From assembly GCF_003428885.1 (NCBI RefSeq), contig NZ_QQRU01000006.1, positions 62,001 to 126,000 on the forward strand: a stretch of 64,000 bases of DNA, read 5' to 3'. The notes under the pieces are model-generated. The model saw only the letters and a program-made list of their open reading frames with translations. It had not been told where the DNA came from and made no database searches. This DNA comes from Streptococcus sp. LQJ-218. GTDB lineage: Bacteria > Bacillota > Bacilli > Lactobacillales > Streptococcaceae. The stretch's first letter is position 1; every line of letters begins with the position of its first letter. Made by a program: the position numbers and the translations under genes. This document shows, piece after piece, positions 47,945 to 55,950 of this stretch.

Positions 47945-48253
47945 TTAGCGGTTCTCTCGAAACATACGTTCAAAAAAATCAGCTTCTTTATAACTTCGAT
48001 TTTCAGGTAGAGTCAAATCCACATCATCCTCCACATTATCCACTGTCAGTTCAACCGTTTGAGGTAAATTTTTCAAAGGATAATGCTTTTGCCTTTGCCC
48101 TTCAATACTTGCAAAATCCAGCAAATACCCATTTACTCGGATTTGAACTAAAAGAAGATGATTGGTCATGTTTTCCATGATGAGGATGTCTTCTAAACCA
48201 CCTCTGGCACTCGGATAATCAGATACCCTGCGAATACGAATTTTCTCACACAT
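47945..48253 (-). CDS. Unknown 102-residue protein of the ABC exporter operon
   Basis: I do not recognise this protein. It is soluble and charged (starts CEKIRIRRVSDYPSARGG, ends EADFFERMFRENR), with no signal peptide or membrane helix and a beta-rich middle (LLLVQIRVNGYLLDFASIEG; VELTVDNVEDDVDLTLPE). It overlaps the ATPase gene by eight bases and precedes the operon terminator, so it is the last gene of the three-gene unit. An accessory or immunity role is a guess from position only. Confidence 0.75.
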   Translation of the reverse strand: MCEKIRIRRVSDYPSARGGLEDILIMENMTNHLLLVQIRVNGYLLDFASIEGQRQKHYPLKNLPQTVELTVDNVEDDVDLTLPENRSYKEADFFERMFRENR

Positions 48254-48887
48254 GAGTAAGCTCCCTCATATCAATGATTTCATCGGCCTTATTCCAGACT
48301 AGGGGATTATGGGTCGCAATGATGATCATTCGATTTTCATCTTTCAAGCCCACCAAGAGATTCATAACTTCCTCTGAATTTTCAGGATCAAGAGCTGCTG
48401 TTGGTTCATCTGCCAAAATCAAGGGTGGATTTTTCAAAATAGTCTTAGCAAGAGCAACTCGTTGGGCCTCTCCTCCAGATAAAGTATAAATTTTTTGTTC
48501 TAGATCCAAATACCCTAGATTGACCTTTTCTAAAGCCTCAGCTTGTTTTTCCAATCGTTCTGCTTTTGAAATTTTTTGACCAACAAAGCCCAAATCCAAG
48601 TTTTCTTTGATGGATTGGTTTTCTAAGAGGCCAAAATTTTGAAAGAGATAGCCCATCTGGTCTCGAAAATACTCCCGAGTGGGAATGGTTTTTAAATCCT
48701 TCCCTTGATAGAGAACTCGTCCTCCATCAATCTTTTCTAACTTTCCTAAGATATTAAGTAAAGTCGTCTTGCCACTTCCACTCTTTCCGATTAAGGCATA
48801 AACCTTGCCCTTCTCCAGCTTGAGATTTAAACCAGAAAAAATCGCTCGGTCATTAAACTTCTTTTCCAATCCTTGAATATCAATCAT
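48246..48887 (-). CDS. ABC transporter ATP-binding protein (LolD/MacB-like)
   Basis: This 213-residue ATPase has Walker A GKSGSGKTTLLNILG, signature YTLSGGEAQRVALAKTIL, Walker B LILADEPTAALDP and H-loop IIIATHNPLVW. It is the short MacB/LolD type that pairs with FtsX- or DUF1430-like membrane proteins. The partner gene lies one base upstream. Such pairs are commonly annotated as putative bacteriocin exporters or immunity systems. Confidence 0.9.
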   Translation of the reverse strand: MIDIQGLEKKFNDRAIFSGLNLKLEKGKVYALIGKSGSGKTTLLNILGKLEKIDGGRVLYQGKDLKTIPTREYFRDQMGYLFQNFGLLENQSIKENLDLGFVGQKISKAERLEKQAEALEKVNLGYLDLEQKIYTLSGGEAQRVALAKTILKNPPLILADEPTAALDPENSEEVMNLLVGLKDENRMIIIATHNPLVWNKADEIIDMRELTHV

Positions 48888-48888
48888 C

Positions 48889-50919
48889 TTATTTTCCTTT
48901 CAATACTGCCATACTTCCAGCCTCTTCTTTTTTATCCTGTCTTACTAAAATCAAGAGGGCATTAAGAGCAAACAAAGCTACAACTAGAGCGCTAATCAAG
49001 CTATCTCCCGTTAAAACACTAGATAGGATTAGCCCAAGCAATAGAACTCCACCTTGCCCCAGTAAATACTTACCATGAAGCTCATAGATTGTCATACCAG
49101 AGAGACGTTTAATCATAATTTCCCGTCTGAACTGCTCAAAATAGATAAGGCTCATGGAATCAAATAACAAAATAGCCGTAGACAGGGTCAAAATCGTCCC
49201 AATAAGGAGAGAGTAAAACTCCGTCCGTTTGTCATTTAGTACCTTGGCAAAAAATAGCTGGCTTTTTACCAAATAAGAGACCTTATGATACAGACCTTGC
49301 TCTTTTAGAGCTGTGATGCTGTCTTGATATTGATCTAATTTCAAGGCACTGTTAGCTGTCGTCCCCCATAACATCCCTGCAACAGGTCTTGTTCCAGTCG
49401 CTTGCGGTGTTAGAACCACAATTATCGGATCTTTTAGGTATTGACGTGTTGTCTTGTACCCATCGTTATAGAGGAAGCGTTCCTGTCCTGTTTCTGTGAA
49501 AGCTAGCGTTACCTGTGGAAGGTAGTGTTTCTGACTCGTCGCTTCTACACTTTCAGATGAAAAGTTTTGCAGGTGATCTGTAAATAATCCTTGATAGTAG
49601 GCAGCCTGCTCTCGCAAGCTCTCAGGCAAAATCAGCCCAAACTCTCCCTCAGACAAGTTTTGCATCTTGTCCATAAACTCTGAAGAAACAGTAATCTTTT
49701 CTTCTATCAGATAACGCGGTGAGACATAGATAACATTCCCTGACGGTGTGTAATCATTTAGACGATTGCCATCTAGGTCCACTTCTTCTCCATCTAAGAA
49801 ATTGTCAACATTGCTCATAATGTAAAAAGAGGCGGTATTTGCTAATCGTTCTTCAGTAAATGTCTGCCACTCGCGATTGTCCTTACGCATTCCTTCTTCA
49901 TCGGCAAATGCACTAGACCAGCCAAAGGAGAGGCGGTAACGGTCTGAGGACTGGCTCCATTTATCGCTTGCCTTCTCCATCTCCTGCATTTCACGGTAGT
50001 GGGGTAGGAGAGCAGTCGCACTCGAGCCGACCACCAATACAGCTAGAAGTTGCCCCACCATCATCAATGTCATCATACGTTTGAGAGGGAGTTTCCCTTT
50101 TAATAGATCCATCAGACTATTTTCTTGTAAACCAAGTAGATAGACGACACTTAGTAAAGTAGAAATCCCTACCAAAGCCAATCCATAAAGCAGAAGACCA
50201 ATGATAACAAGCTGCACCGTTGCCATAAACAAGGCGCCTTGATACCAGAGAAGCCCAAATCCCAAAAGACTAGATACCAGCACCGAGAAGATAAGCTGTC
50301 TTACATCTTCTAACACCGGTCTGAGAGTAACCCCAAACAAGCTCTCACCAGCAATTAAGCGAATCCCTGCCTGACGAAGGGATTTGATCCGATAAATCAG
50401 GGTCAGACTCATAAAGGTCAGCAGAAAAATAGCTAAACTCAGTAGCACCATTGGGGTAGCCACCAATAGTAAGACTATCGAAAATGGATCTTCTCCATTC
50501 GAAACAAAGCCTTGATAGCCAAGTTCTTTCAAGGTGGTCTGTAAGCTCACTCCATCCAAACTTCCTGACACAATCAAGTAAGAACCTAATAAATCACTCG
50601 TTTCTGCACTCTCCTTGGAGGACATGGTCAGACCTTCAGGAAGCTCTCCCTGACCATAAGTAGCATAGGTAAAGCGTGTTTCTCCTGCTTCATTTGGCTC
50701 AACGATCCGACGTGCGATGAGACTATTTTGCTCTACTGCCAAGTGACTCAAAGCCTCTGTCAGCTCTTCGCGACTAGCTACTGGTTGATTTATCACCCTT
50801 CCTGTCACATCAACAGAGGAATAGTTTCCAAATAAAATCTCTTCTCGATGGTCAACGGAAGTTATTGCCATATAAAGCGATACCAATACCATTGAAATCA
50901 AAATAAATAAACGTTTCAT
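48889..50919 (-). CDS. DUF1430-type 'bacteriocin-associated' ABC transporter membrane protein
   Basis: This 676-residue protein has an N-terminal signal or anchor (LFILISMVLVSLYMAITSV), an external domain, a four-helix block (about 145-310; VLLLVATPMVLLSLAIFLLT), a second external domain of about 260 residues and three C-terminal helices (FYSLLIGTILTLSTAILLFD to the end). The layout is FtsX-like with duplicated halves, as in DUF1430 proteins. The ATG at 50919 stands five bases behind GGAGG; neighbouring upstream starts are too close to it. The promoter is at 51026-51054. Confidence 0.85.
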   Translation of the reverse strand: MKRLFILISMVLVSLYMAITSVDHREEILFGNYSSVDVTGRVINQPVASREELTEALSHLAVEQNSLIARRIVEPNEAGETRFTYATYGQGELPEGLTMSSKESAETSDLLGSYLIVSGSLDGVSLQTTLKELGYQGFVSNGEDPFSIVLLLVATPMVLLSLAIFLLTFMSLTLIYRIKSLRQAGIRLIAGESLFGVTLRPVLEDVRQLIFSVLVSSLLGFGLLWYQGALFMATVQLVIIGLLLYGLALVGISTLLSVVYLLGLQENSLMDLLKGKLPLKRMMTLMMVGQLLAVLVVGSSATALLPHYREMQEMEKASDKWSQSSDRYRLSFGWSSAFADEEGMRKDNREWQTFTEERLANTASFYIMSNVDNFLDGEEVDLDGNRLNDYTPSGNVIYVSPRYLIEEKITVSSEFMDKMQNLSEGEFGLILPESLREQAAYYQGLFTDHLQNFSSESVEATSQKHYLPQVTLAFTETGQERFLYNDGYKTTRQYLKDPIIVVLTPQATGTRPVAGMLWGTTANSALKLDQYQDSITALKEQGLYHKVSYLVKSQLFFAKVLNDKRTEFYSLLIGTILTLSTAILLFDSMSLIYFEQFRREIMIKRLSGMTIYELHGKYLLGQGGVLLLGLILSSVLTGDSLISALVVALFALNALLILVRQDKKEEAGSMAVLKGK

Positions 50920-51025
50920 CATTTCCTCCAAAAAGTTACTTGGTCACTTACAGAGAAAATGACCACAGTCACTGCGATGTTAAGAAGCTTATTAAGTTCT
51001 TTCTACTAGCAACATCTTCAAATAT

Positions 51026-51054
51026 ATTATATCCGTTTTTTCAAGAACTAGCAA
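51026..51054 (-). promoter_or_regulatory. Promoter of the DUF1430 ABC operon
   Basis: TTGCTA, 17 bases and TATAAT on the minus strand, about 110 bases before the ATG. Confidence 0.65.
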
Positions 51055-51070
51055 GGACATCAACGTCCTT
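51053..51070. promoter_or_regulatory. Inverted repeat at the -35 of the ABC operon (possible operator)
   Basis: AAGGACATCAACGTCCTT has 6-bp arms AAGGAC/GTCCTT and touches the -35 hexamer, a typical place for an activator such as the RRNPP regulator encoded immediately upstream. A related CAAGGACAT occurs at about 51159. Confidence 0.45.
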
Positions 51071-51110
51071 AAAATAGAACCATTTCGTGTCATTTTTAGC
51101 TTATATATAA

Positions 51111-51146
51111 AAAAACAGCCCTAAAGACGAACTTTAGAACTGTTTT
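51111..51146 (-). terminator. Terminator of the RRNPP regulator gene
   Basis: AAAACAG-TTCTAAAG and CTTTAGGGCTGTTTT pair (two mismatches) and are followed by a T-run on the minus strand. Confidence 0.85.
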
Positions 51147-51187
51147 GATACGAGGACAAGGACATTTTTGTCATTGTTTCACCATGT

Positions 51188-52087
51188 TTATAAATATTTT
51201 TTAACATCTTCCTGCCACTCTTCTGTTAATTTTTTTACCAAAAAATCCTTAGCAATTAAATGAGCAAAAGTTTTAGAAGACTGGTAAAATGACTCAGCTA
51301 AACTAAAATCTCTTTTTTCTCTTAATGCTTGTTTCCACAAAAACATAAACACAAGAGGTTTCTTTTGATAATCTTGAGTTCTATCCATTATTTCCTGTAA
51401 GCAGGACAAGTAGTCATTAAAACAATCAGTCAACTCTACCTTTTCAAGACAACACATCCCTGCGATAAGGGTATCTCTTATTATAAAAAAATTTTCCAAT
51501 CGAGTTACTTCCTTTTGCTTTGCGAGAAGTGACATAATTTTTTCAATTTGATTCACAAAGTTAGCAAGATCTTTTCTAATAAGCATTTGATAGAAAAACA
51601 AACGAATCAATAAAATATCGTTTACTGAATAAGCCTCTTTTTCTGTAATTTCATGCATATTTTCCTCAAGTATCAATTCAGCATATTCAGGTCTCCTAGT
51701 TCTAGAGGTATCCAAACTTGCCTGTAGTACTTCACATGCCAGCTGTTCTTCTTTAGGAAGCTTATCAAAATATGTTTTATAAATCTCTTCCAAGCATGCT
51801 TCCTTCTTATCGTACTCCTCTTCTTTACCATAGATTGGTTCACGTAAAACCTGGTATTTCAGCTCTAAGTAACCAGAAGGAAGGGCTGTAAAGTCTGGCA
51901 TAAGGCTATAAGCTGGAACTCCTAAACGGCGTGCAATGTAGTCTAACTTCGGTAAACTCGGTTGCGAAGTTCCACTTTCAATTCGCGACAGTTGACGAAC
52001 TGTCAGTTCTTGCTCATCTCCACAAAAATCTGGACGGCTAATGCCTTTCCCCACCCGAATCTCTTTGATTTTTTGACCAATTAACAT
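51188..52087 (-). CDS. RRNPP (PlcR/TprA-like) transcriptional regulator
   Basis: This 299-residue protein has an N-terminal HTH_3 domain (IGQKIKEIRVGKGISRPDFC; ELTVRQLSRIESGTSQPSLP) and an all-helical TPR-type C-terminal domain (about 75-299). This is the layout of PlcR/TprA regulators that bind short imported peptides. It lies directly upstream of the DUF1430 exporter, its probable target. The ATG at 52087 is six bases behind AGGAGG; the frame also opens at a TTG one codon earlier. I found no convincing Phr-type pheromone gene in the flanking gaps. Confidence 0.86.
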   Translation of the reverse strand: MLIGQKIKEIRVGKGISRPDFCGDEQELTVRQLSRIESGTSQPSLPKLDYIARRLGVPAYSLMPDFTALPSGYLELKYQVLREPIYGKEEEYDKKEACLEEIYKTYFDKLPKEEQLACEVLQASLDTSRTRRPEYAELILEENMHEITEKEAYSVNDILLIRLFFYQMLIRKDLANFVNQIEKIMSLLAKQKEVTRLENFFIIRDTLIAGMCCLEKVELTDCFNDYLSCLQEIMDRTQDYQKKPLVFMFLWKQALREKRDFSLAESFYQSSKTFAHLIAKDFLVKKLTEEWQEDVKKYL

Positions 52088-52158
52088 CAAACGCCTCCTC
52101 TTCTACCTGCTTCGAAAAATACTGTGAAACTTAAAAAAGTGTAACGGCTACATCTTTC

Positions 52159-52719
52159 CTACTCATACGATTTCATGGCCTCTTCCACTTCTGCCAAGCT
52201 GATCCCAAATAGCTCTAAGCGCTTGAGAAGTTGCTTACCGTTGGAATAGCCGATGCGAAGGCTTTCTCCTAGATATTCTCTGCGTTTTCGGCTATCCGCT
52301 CCTGCCAGAAAACCCAGACGAATCAAGTCACTACGGCTAATATCAAAGTCACTTTCTGCTTCAAACTGCTCAGTAACTTGTGTCAAAGCTGTTTTCAAAT
52401 CATCATAGCTAGCATGTTCGATTCCCAGAGAACGCCCCTTGGTTTTGGACTTGGGAACAGCTTCATCTCGTTTGAGGAAAGCATGCTGAACTGTTGGAAT
52501 GGCTGTCATAATCATGCGGCGAATCCGCTCCCCATTAAAGTCAGGATCTGTAAAGACAATGACTCCATGCAGTTCATGCAGGCGCTGAATCCGCTCTATA
52601 TCTTGATCATTGATTGCCGATCCTCGTGTCTCATAAGTCTCCACATCAAAATAACGTTTAAGATTGGCTGTATCATCCCGTCCTTCAACCACGATTACTT
52701 GAGAAATTTTTTCTTTCAT
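52159..52719 (-). CDS. rnmV: Ribonuclease M5
   Basis: This 186-residue Toprim-domain nuclease matures 5S rRNA. It opens with SQVIVVEGRDDTANLKRYF (catalytic Glu), followed by GVIVFTDPDFNGERIRRM (the DxD motif) and the C-terminal DUF4093 domain (DLIRLGFLAGADSRKRREYL). Its ATG overlaps the tatD TAA (TAATG). rnmV next to tatD is a standard Firmicute pairing. Confidence 0.95.
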   Translation of the reverse strand: MKEKISQVIVVEGRDDTANLKRYFDVETYETRGSAINDQDIERIQRLHELHGVIVFTDPDFNGERIRRMIMTAIPTVQHAFLKRDEAVPKSKTKGRSLGIEHASYDDLKTALTQVTEQFEAESDFDISRSDLIRLGFLAGADSRKRREYLGESLRIGYSNGKQLLKRLELFGISLAEVEEAMKSYE

Positions 52720-53492
52720 TACTTGCCGTCCAATCCAAAGATACCTTCTGCATTTGCAGTCGTTGCTGCCGCTAACTCCTCGGTTGTCATCTCACGCAAA
52801 TCCGCGATAAAGTTCACTACATAGCGCGTATAGGCTGTTTTATTTTCACGACCCCGTTTAGGAACAGGAGCCAAGTAAGGCGCATCCGTTTCTACCAAAA
52901 TCTTATCTAAAGGAAGTTTTTTAGCTGCTTCTTGGATATCAGTTGCTTTCTTAAAAGTCACCACTCCTGAGAAGGAAATAGTCATGCCAAGCGCGACAAA
53001 CTTTTCTGCCCATTCAAGAGTTACCGAAAAAGAATGCATGATACCACCTCGTGGACCAACTCCTTCACTCTTAATAATCTCATAAGTATCTTCCAGTGCA
53101 TCACGAGTGTGAACCACAAAAGGCAAATCCAGTTCCTTAGACAGCTGAATCTGACGGCGAAAAACCTGCTCCTGCACTTCTTTTGGCGCCGTCATCCAAT
53201 GGTAGTCTAAACCAATCTCACCTAAAGCCACAACCTTGGGATGTTTTAATTTATCCAACAAGTAAGCCTCGACTTCCTCGGTGTAAGTCCCTGCTTCTGT
53301 CGGATGCCAACCGATGGTCGCATAGAGTTGCTCATACTCATCTACCAACTCCAAAGCACGCTCAATGGTCGGTTCATCAAAACCAACAATATTCATCTGT
53401 GTCACACCCATCTCAGCAGCTAAGGCAATTTCTTCTGCCTCACGACCTGCAAATTCTTCTACATTTAAGTGTGTATGTGTATCAAAAATCAT
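52719..53492 (-). CDS. tatD: TatD-family metal-dependent deoxyribonuclease
   Basis: This 257-residue TIM-barrel hydrolase has metal ligands in FDTHTHLNVEEF, the ALGEIGLDYHW Glu, VVHTRDALEDTYEI, GIMHSFSVTLEWA and VETDAPYLAPVP. It acts as a 3'-5' DNase in DNA repair. An extended -10 (TGGTATAAT, 53520-53528) lies upstream, with AGAAG-type ribosome site. It is cotranscribed with rnmV. Confidence 0.94.
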   Translation of the reverse strand: MIFDTHTHLNVEEFAGREAEEIALAAEMGVTQMNIVGFDEPTIERALELVDEYEQLYATIGWHPTEAGTYTEEVEAYLLDKLKHPKVVALGEIGLDYHWMTAPKEVQEQVFRRQIQLSKELDLPFVVHTRDALEDTYEIIKSEGVGPRGGIMHSFSVTLEWAEKFVALGMTISFSGVVTFKKATDIQEAAKKLPLDKILVETDAPYLAPVPKRGRENKTAYTRYVVNFIADLREMTTEELAAATTANAEGIFGLDGK

Positions 53493-53527
53493 TTCTTCTA
53501 ACCTCGTTTTCTATCTACTATTATACC

Positions 53528-53567
53528 AAAAAGAGAAAGAGGCGTAGCACCATCTTTCTCCCTTTTT
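53528..53567. terminator. Terminator of the orphan oligopeptide-binding gene
   Basis: AAAGGGAGAAAGA and TCTTTCTCTTTTT pair around a 12-base loop two bases past the stop codon; flanking A- and T-runs are present. Confidence 0.85.
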
Positions 53568-53569
53568 CT

Positions 53570-55534
53570 TTATTCTACATGTTTTGCCAAATCTTCCTGA
53601 GCTTTTTTATTTGACTCAGCTTTTTCTTTTTGCCATTTTTCATAAAGTTCTTGATACTGTTTAGCAGTCACTGGCTCTTTTTGCAATTCAACATATTTGT
53701 AGTTGTCCGCATTTCCCTTATGACCAACAAATGAGAATGGTCCTGTAAACGGTACAGTCTTACGGAAGATTGGATTAGCTCCACCACTTTGAACTGGTAG
53801 GAAGAGAGCACTATCTGTCAACCAAGCTTGAGCGTCAGCATATTTTTCATAGCGGGCCTGAGTATCTGTGATTTCCGCATCAGCCTGATCCAAGAGTTTC
53901 TTGTAGTCAGAAAGACCAATCTTGTCCTTAACTTCCTTGTCTTTTCCTTCAGACAAGCCCATGTTTTTCAACTGAGAACCAGTCTCTGGGTCTAGAATAG
54001 CTAGGTAAGTCTTCGGATCTGAGTAGTCTCCACCCCATCCTGATATGTCAATATCGTAGTCTTTTTGTTCTGCTGTATCTGCAAAGAATGTAGCTTGGTC
54101 CTTCTCATCTGGAGATAGTTGGATAACATCGATGACTACATTCTCCTTACCAAGGGTTTCTTCCACTGTTTGTTTGAAAGATCCAGCCTGTTGCACATCT
54201 AACTTAGCAGTCTGGTCAACTGGCATATCCAAATGAATTGGGAAAGTTACTCCCTGTGCTTGCAAACTTTCTTTGGCCTTAGTAAACTTCTCTTTGGCCT
54301 TTTCAGGATTCAAGAAGGCTTGCTTACCATCGTTTAGGTCGATATTGGCCCAATCTTTACCGTAGTTGACAATTTTCTCATTGACAATATCACCAAAGTT
54401 CTTATCACCAACTTGGACAAAGTTACTTGGTGTAACCGTATTACGTAAGATACGGTCTGCTCCATCTTCACCATTTGTCTGCGCTGCATAAGCATGACGG
54501 TCAAAGGCAAAGTTGATAGCTTGACGGAAATCCTTATTTTGCATAGCTGCGCGTGAATCTGTCTTTTCCTTATCAGACTGTTTCATAGTCTGCTTGTAGC
54601 TTTGACGATTAACGTTGAAAAGATAGTAGAAGGTAACTGAGTTTTGTGGTGTGTAGGTAATCTTGTCCTCATTTCCCTTCTTGAGTTCAGCGAAGACTGA
54701 ACTTGTTGGGAAGATACGGCCATCAGTATAGTTACCATCCAGGAAACCTCTAGCAATGCTGTCTTGGTCAGAACCGTCAAAGAAAGAGAGCTTCACTTTC
54801 TCAATTTTGACATTATCCTTATCCCAGTAGTTAGGGTTTTTATCAAACTCAATCAAAGATTTTGATGTGAATGATTTAAACAAGTAAGGACCATTTGACA
54901 AGATACTTGATGGTGTCACACTTCCAAAATCATCTCCCTTAGACTTCAAGAAGGCTTCATTTACAGGACTAAGAATACTTGCTGTTGTTTTAGAGTTCCA
55001 ATAAGTCTCAGGTTGGTTGAGAGTGTATTGTAGCGTATAATCATCCACTGCCTTAACACCAACAGTTTCAAAATCAGAAGATTTCCCTTCAACATAATCT
55101 GCTAGCCCTTTGATAGAGTCTTGTACCAAGTACAAGTTTTCAGCCTTTTTATCAGCCGCATACTTAAGACCAGTCACAAAGTCATGGGCTGTCACATCCG
55201 CATACTCTTCTCCTTCAGAAGTGTACCATTTAGCTCCCTGACGGATTTTATAAGTGTAGGTCAAACCATCTTTTGACACCGTCCATGATTCAGCTATAGA
55301 GGGGATGAGATTGCCGTACTGATCATTTTCCAACAAACCATCAATCAAGTTGGTTGTGATACTAGATGTAGAATCTCGTGTAGAGGTAATATAATCCAAG
55401 GTATCTGGGTTGCTGACAAAGATATAAGAGTAAGTCTTGTCTGCATTACTTGATTGGGAAGACCCACATGCTGCTAGAGCTAAACCTGCTGTCAAAGCTA
55501 CAGCTCCAAAAAGCATAACTTTTGATTTCTTCAT
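53570..55534 (-). CDS. Orphan oligopeptide-binding lipoprotein (AliA/AliB-like)
   Basis: This is a 654-residue paralogue of AmiA. Signal peptide with lipobox LALAAC (Cys about 23), then SBP_bac_5 fold sharing long blocks with AmiA (e.g. SIAESWTVSKDGLTYTYKIR, EEYADVTAHDFVTGLKYAAD, RYEKYADAQAWLTDSALFLP). No permease or ATPase genes adjoin it, so it probably feeds the AmiCDEF complex encoded at 17.8-22.2 kb, as AliA and AliB do in pneumococcus. Its own promoter (TATAAT, 55567-55572) and terminator make it monocistronic. Which Ali subtype it is cannot be decided here. Confidence 0.9.
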   Translation of the reverse strand: MKKSKVMLFGAVALTAGLALAACGSSQSSNADKTYSYIFVSNPDTLDYITSTRDSTSSITTNLIDGLLENDQYGNLIPSIAESWTVSKDGLTYTYKIRQGAKWYTSEGEEYADVTAHDFVTGLKYAADKKAENLYLVQDSIKGLADYVEGKSSDFETVGVKAVDDYTLQYTLNQPETYWNSKTTASILSPVNEAFLKSKGDDFGSVTPSSILSNGPYLFKSFTSKSLIEFDKNPNYWDKDNVKIEKVKLSFFDGSDQDSIARGFLDGNYTDGRIFPTSSVFAELKKGNEDKITYTPQNSVTFYYLFNVNRQSYKQTMKQSDKEKTDSRAAMQNKDFRQAINFAFDRHAYAAQTNGEDGADRILRNTVTPSNFVQVGDKNFGDIVNEKIVNYGKDWANIDLNDGKQAFLNPEKAKEKFTKAKESLQAQGVTFPIHLDMPVDQTAKLDVQQAGSFKQTVEETLGKENVVIDVIQLSPDEKDQATFFADTAEQKDYDIDISGWGGDYSDPKTYLAILDPETGSQLKNMGLSEGKDKEVKDKIGLSDYKKLLDQADAEITDTQARYEKYADAQAWLTDSALFLPVQSGGANPIFRKTVPFTGPFSFVGHKGNADNYKYVELQKEPVTAKQYQELYEKWQKEKAESNKKAQEDLAKHVE

Positions 55535-55566
55535 GATTATTCTCCATTTTTTACTATATGTGAAAT

Positions 55567-55572
55567 ATTATA
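55567..55572 (-). promoter_or_regulatory. -10 box of the orphan oligopeptide-binding gene
   Basis: TATAAT on the minus strand 32 bases before the ATG; preceded by GTG but without a clear -35. Confidence 0.5.
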
Positions 55573-55620
55573 CACTATTTGAGCAAAAATATAAAGTCTT
55601 TTGAACATTTTTACAAAAAT

Positions 55621-55654
55621 AAAAATCAGTAGACTCGAGTTCCTACTGATTTTT
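55621..55654 (-). terminator. Terminator of rpmH
   Basis: AAAAATCAGTAG and CTACTGATTTTT pair perfectly around a 10-base loop, 18 bases past the rpmH stop. Confidence 0.9.
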
Positions 55655-55671
55655 GATATAGTTTGTTTGGA

Positions 55672-55806
55672 TTATGCAGCCAAAACTTTGCGTCCTTTAC
55701 GACGACGAGCTGCCAATACGCGACGACCGTTTTTAGTTGACATACGGTTACGGAATCCGTGTTTGCGCGCACGACGAAGTTTACTTGGTTGATAAGTACG
55801 TTTCAC
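55672..55806 (-). CDS. rpmH: Ribosomal protein L34
   Basis: This 44-residue, very basic protein begins with a GTG codon (read as Met) and [18 protein letters not shown], and ends [10 protein letters not shown], as in all bacterial L34. AGGAGG lies 8 bases before the GTG. It is transcribed alone from a near-consensus promoter and ended by the hairpin at 55621-55654. In many bacteria rpmH neighbours dnaA or rnpA; neither is adjacent here. Confidence 0.97.
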
Positions 55807-55880
55807 GATGAATACCTCCTCATAGATTTTGTATTCGTTTAGCCGGCTATAAAGTGATCAGTTACTAAACATACTTTACT

Positions 55881-55909
55881 ATTCTATCTGATTCTTTCGC
55901 TTTTGTCAA
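55881..55909 (-). promoter_or_regulatory. Strong promoter of rpmH
   Basis: TTGACA, 17 bases and TAGAAT on the minus strand, giving a leader of about 70 bases that contains the short palindrome AGCCGGCT. Confidence 0.88.
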
Positions 55910-55950
55910 TAGCTCTAGGCAAATGTTTCCAGCTTTTTCGAATGTAAGCC

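Noticed and set aside
47923-48180. A plus-strand frame antisense to the 102-residue protein
   Set aside because: Its start overlaps the operon terminator; the minus-strand frame fits the operon better (overlap with the ATPase gene).
50959-51009. Short plus-strand frame MTTVTAMLRSLLSSFY as a possible pheromone for the RRNPP regulator
   Set aside because: It has only 16 residues, no signal sequence and no clear ribosome site or promoter.
52378-52824. A plus-strand frame across the rnmV/tatD junction
   Set aside because: It is antisense to two conserved genes and its translation resembles no family.
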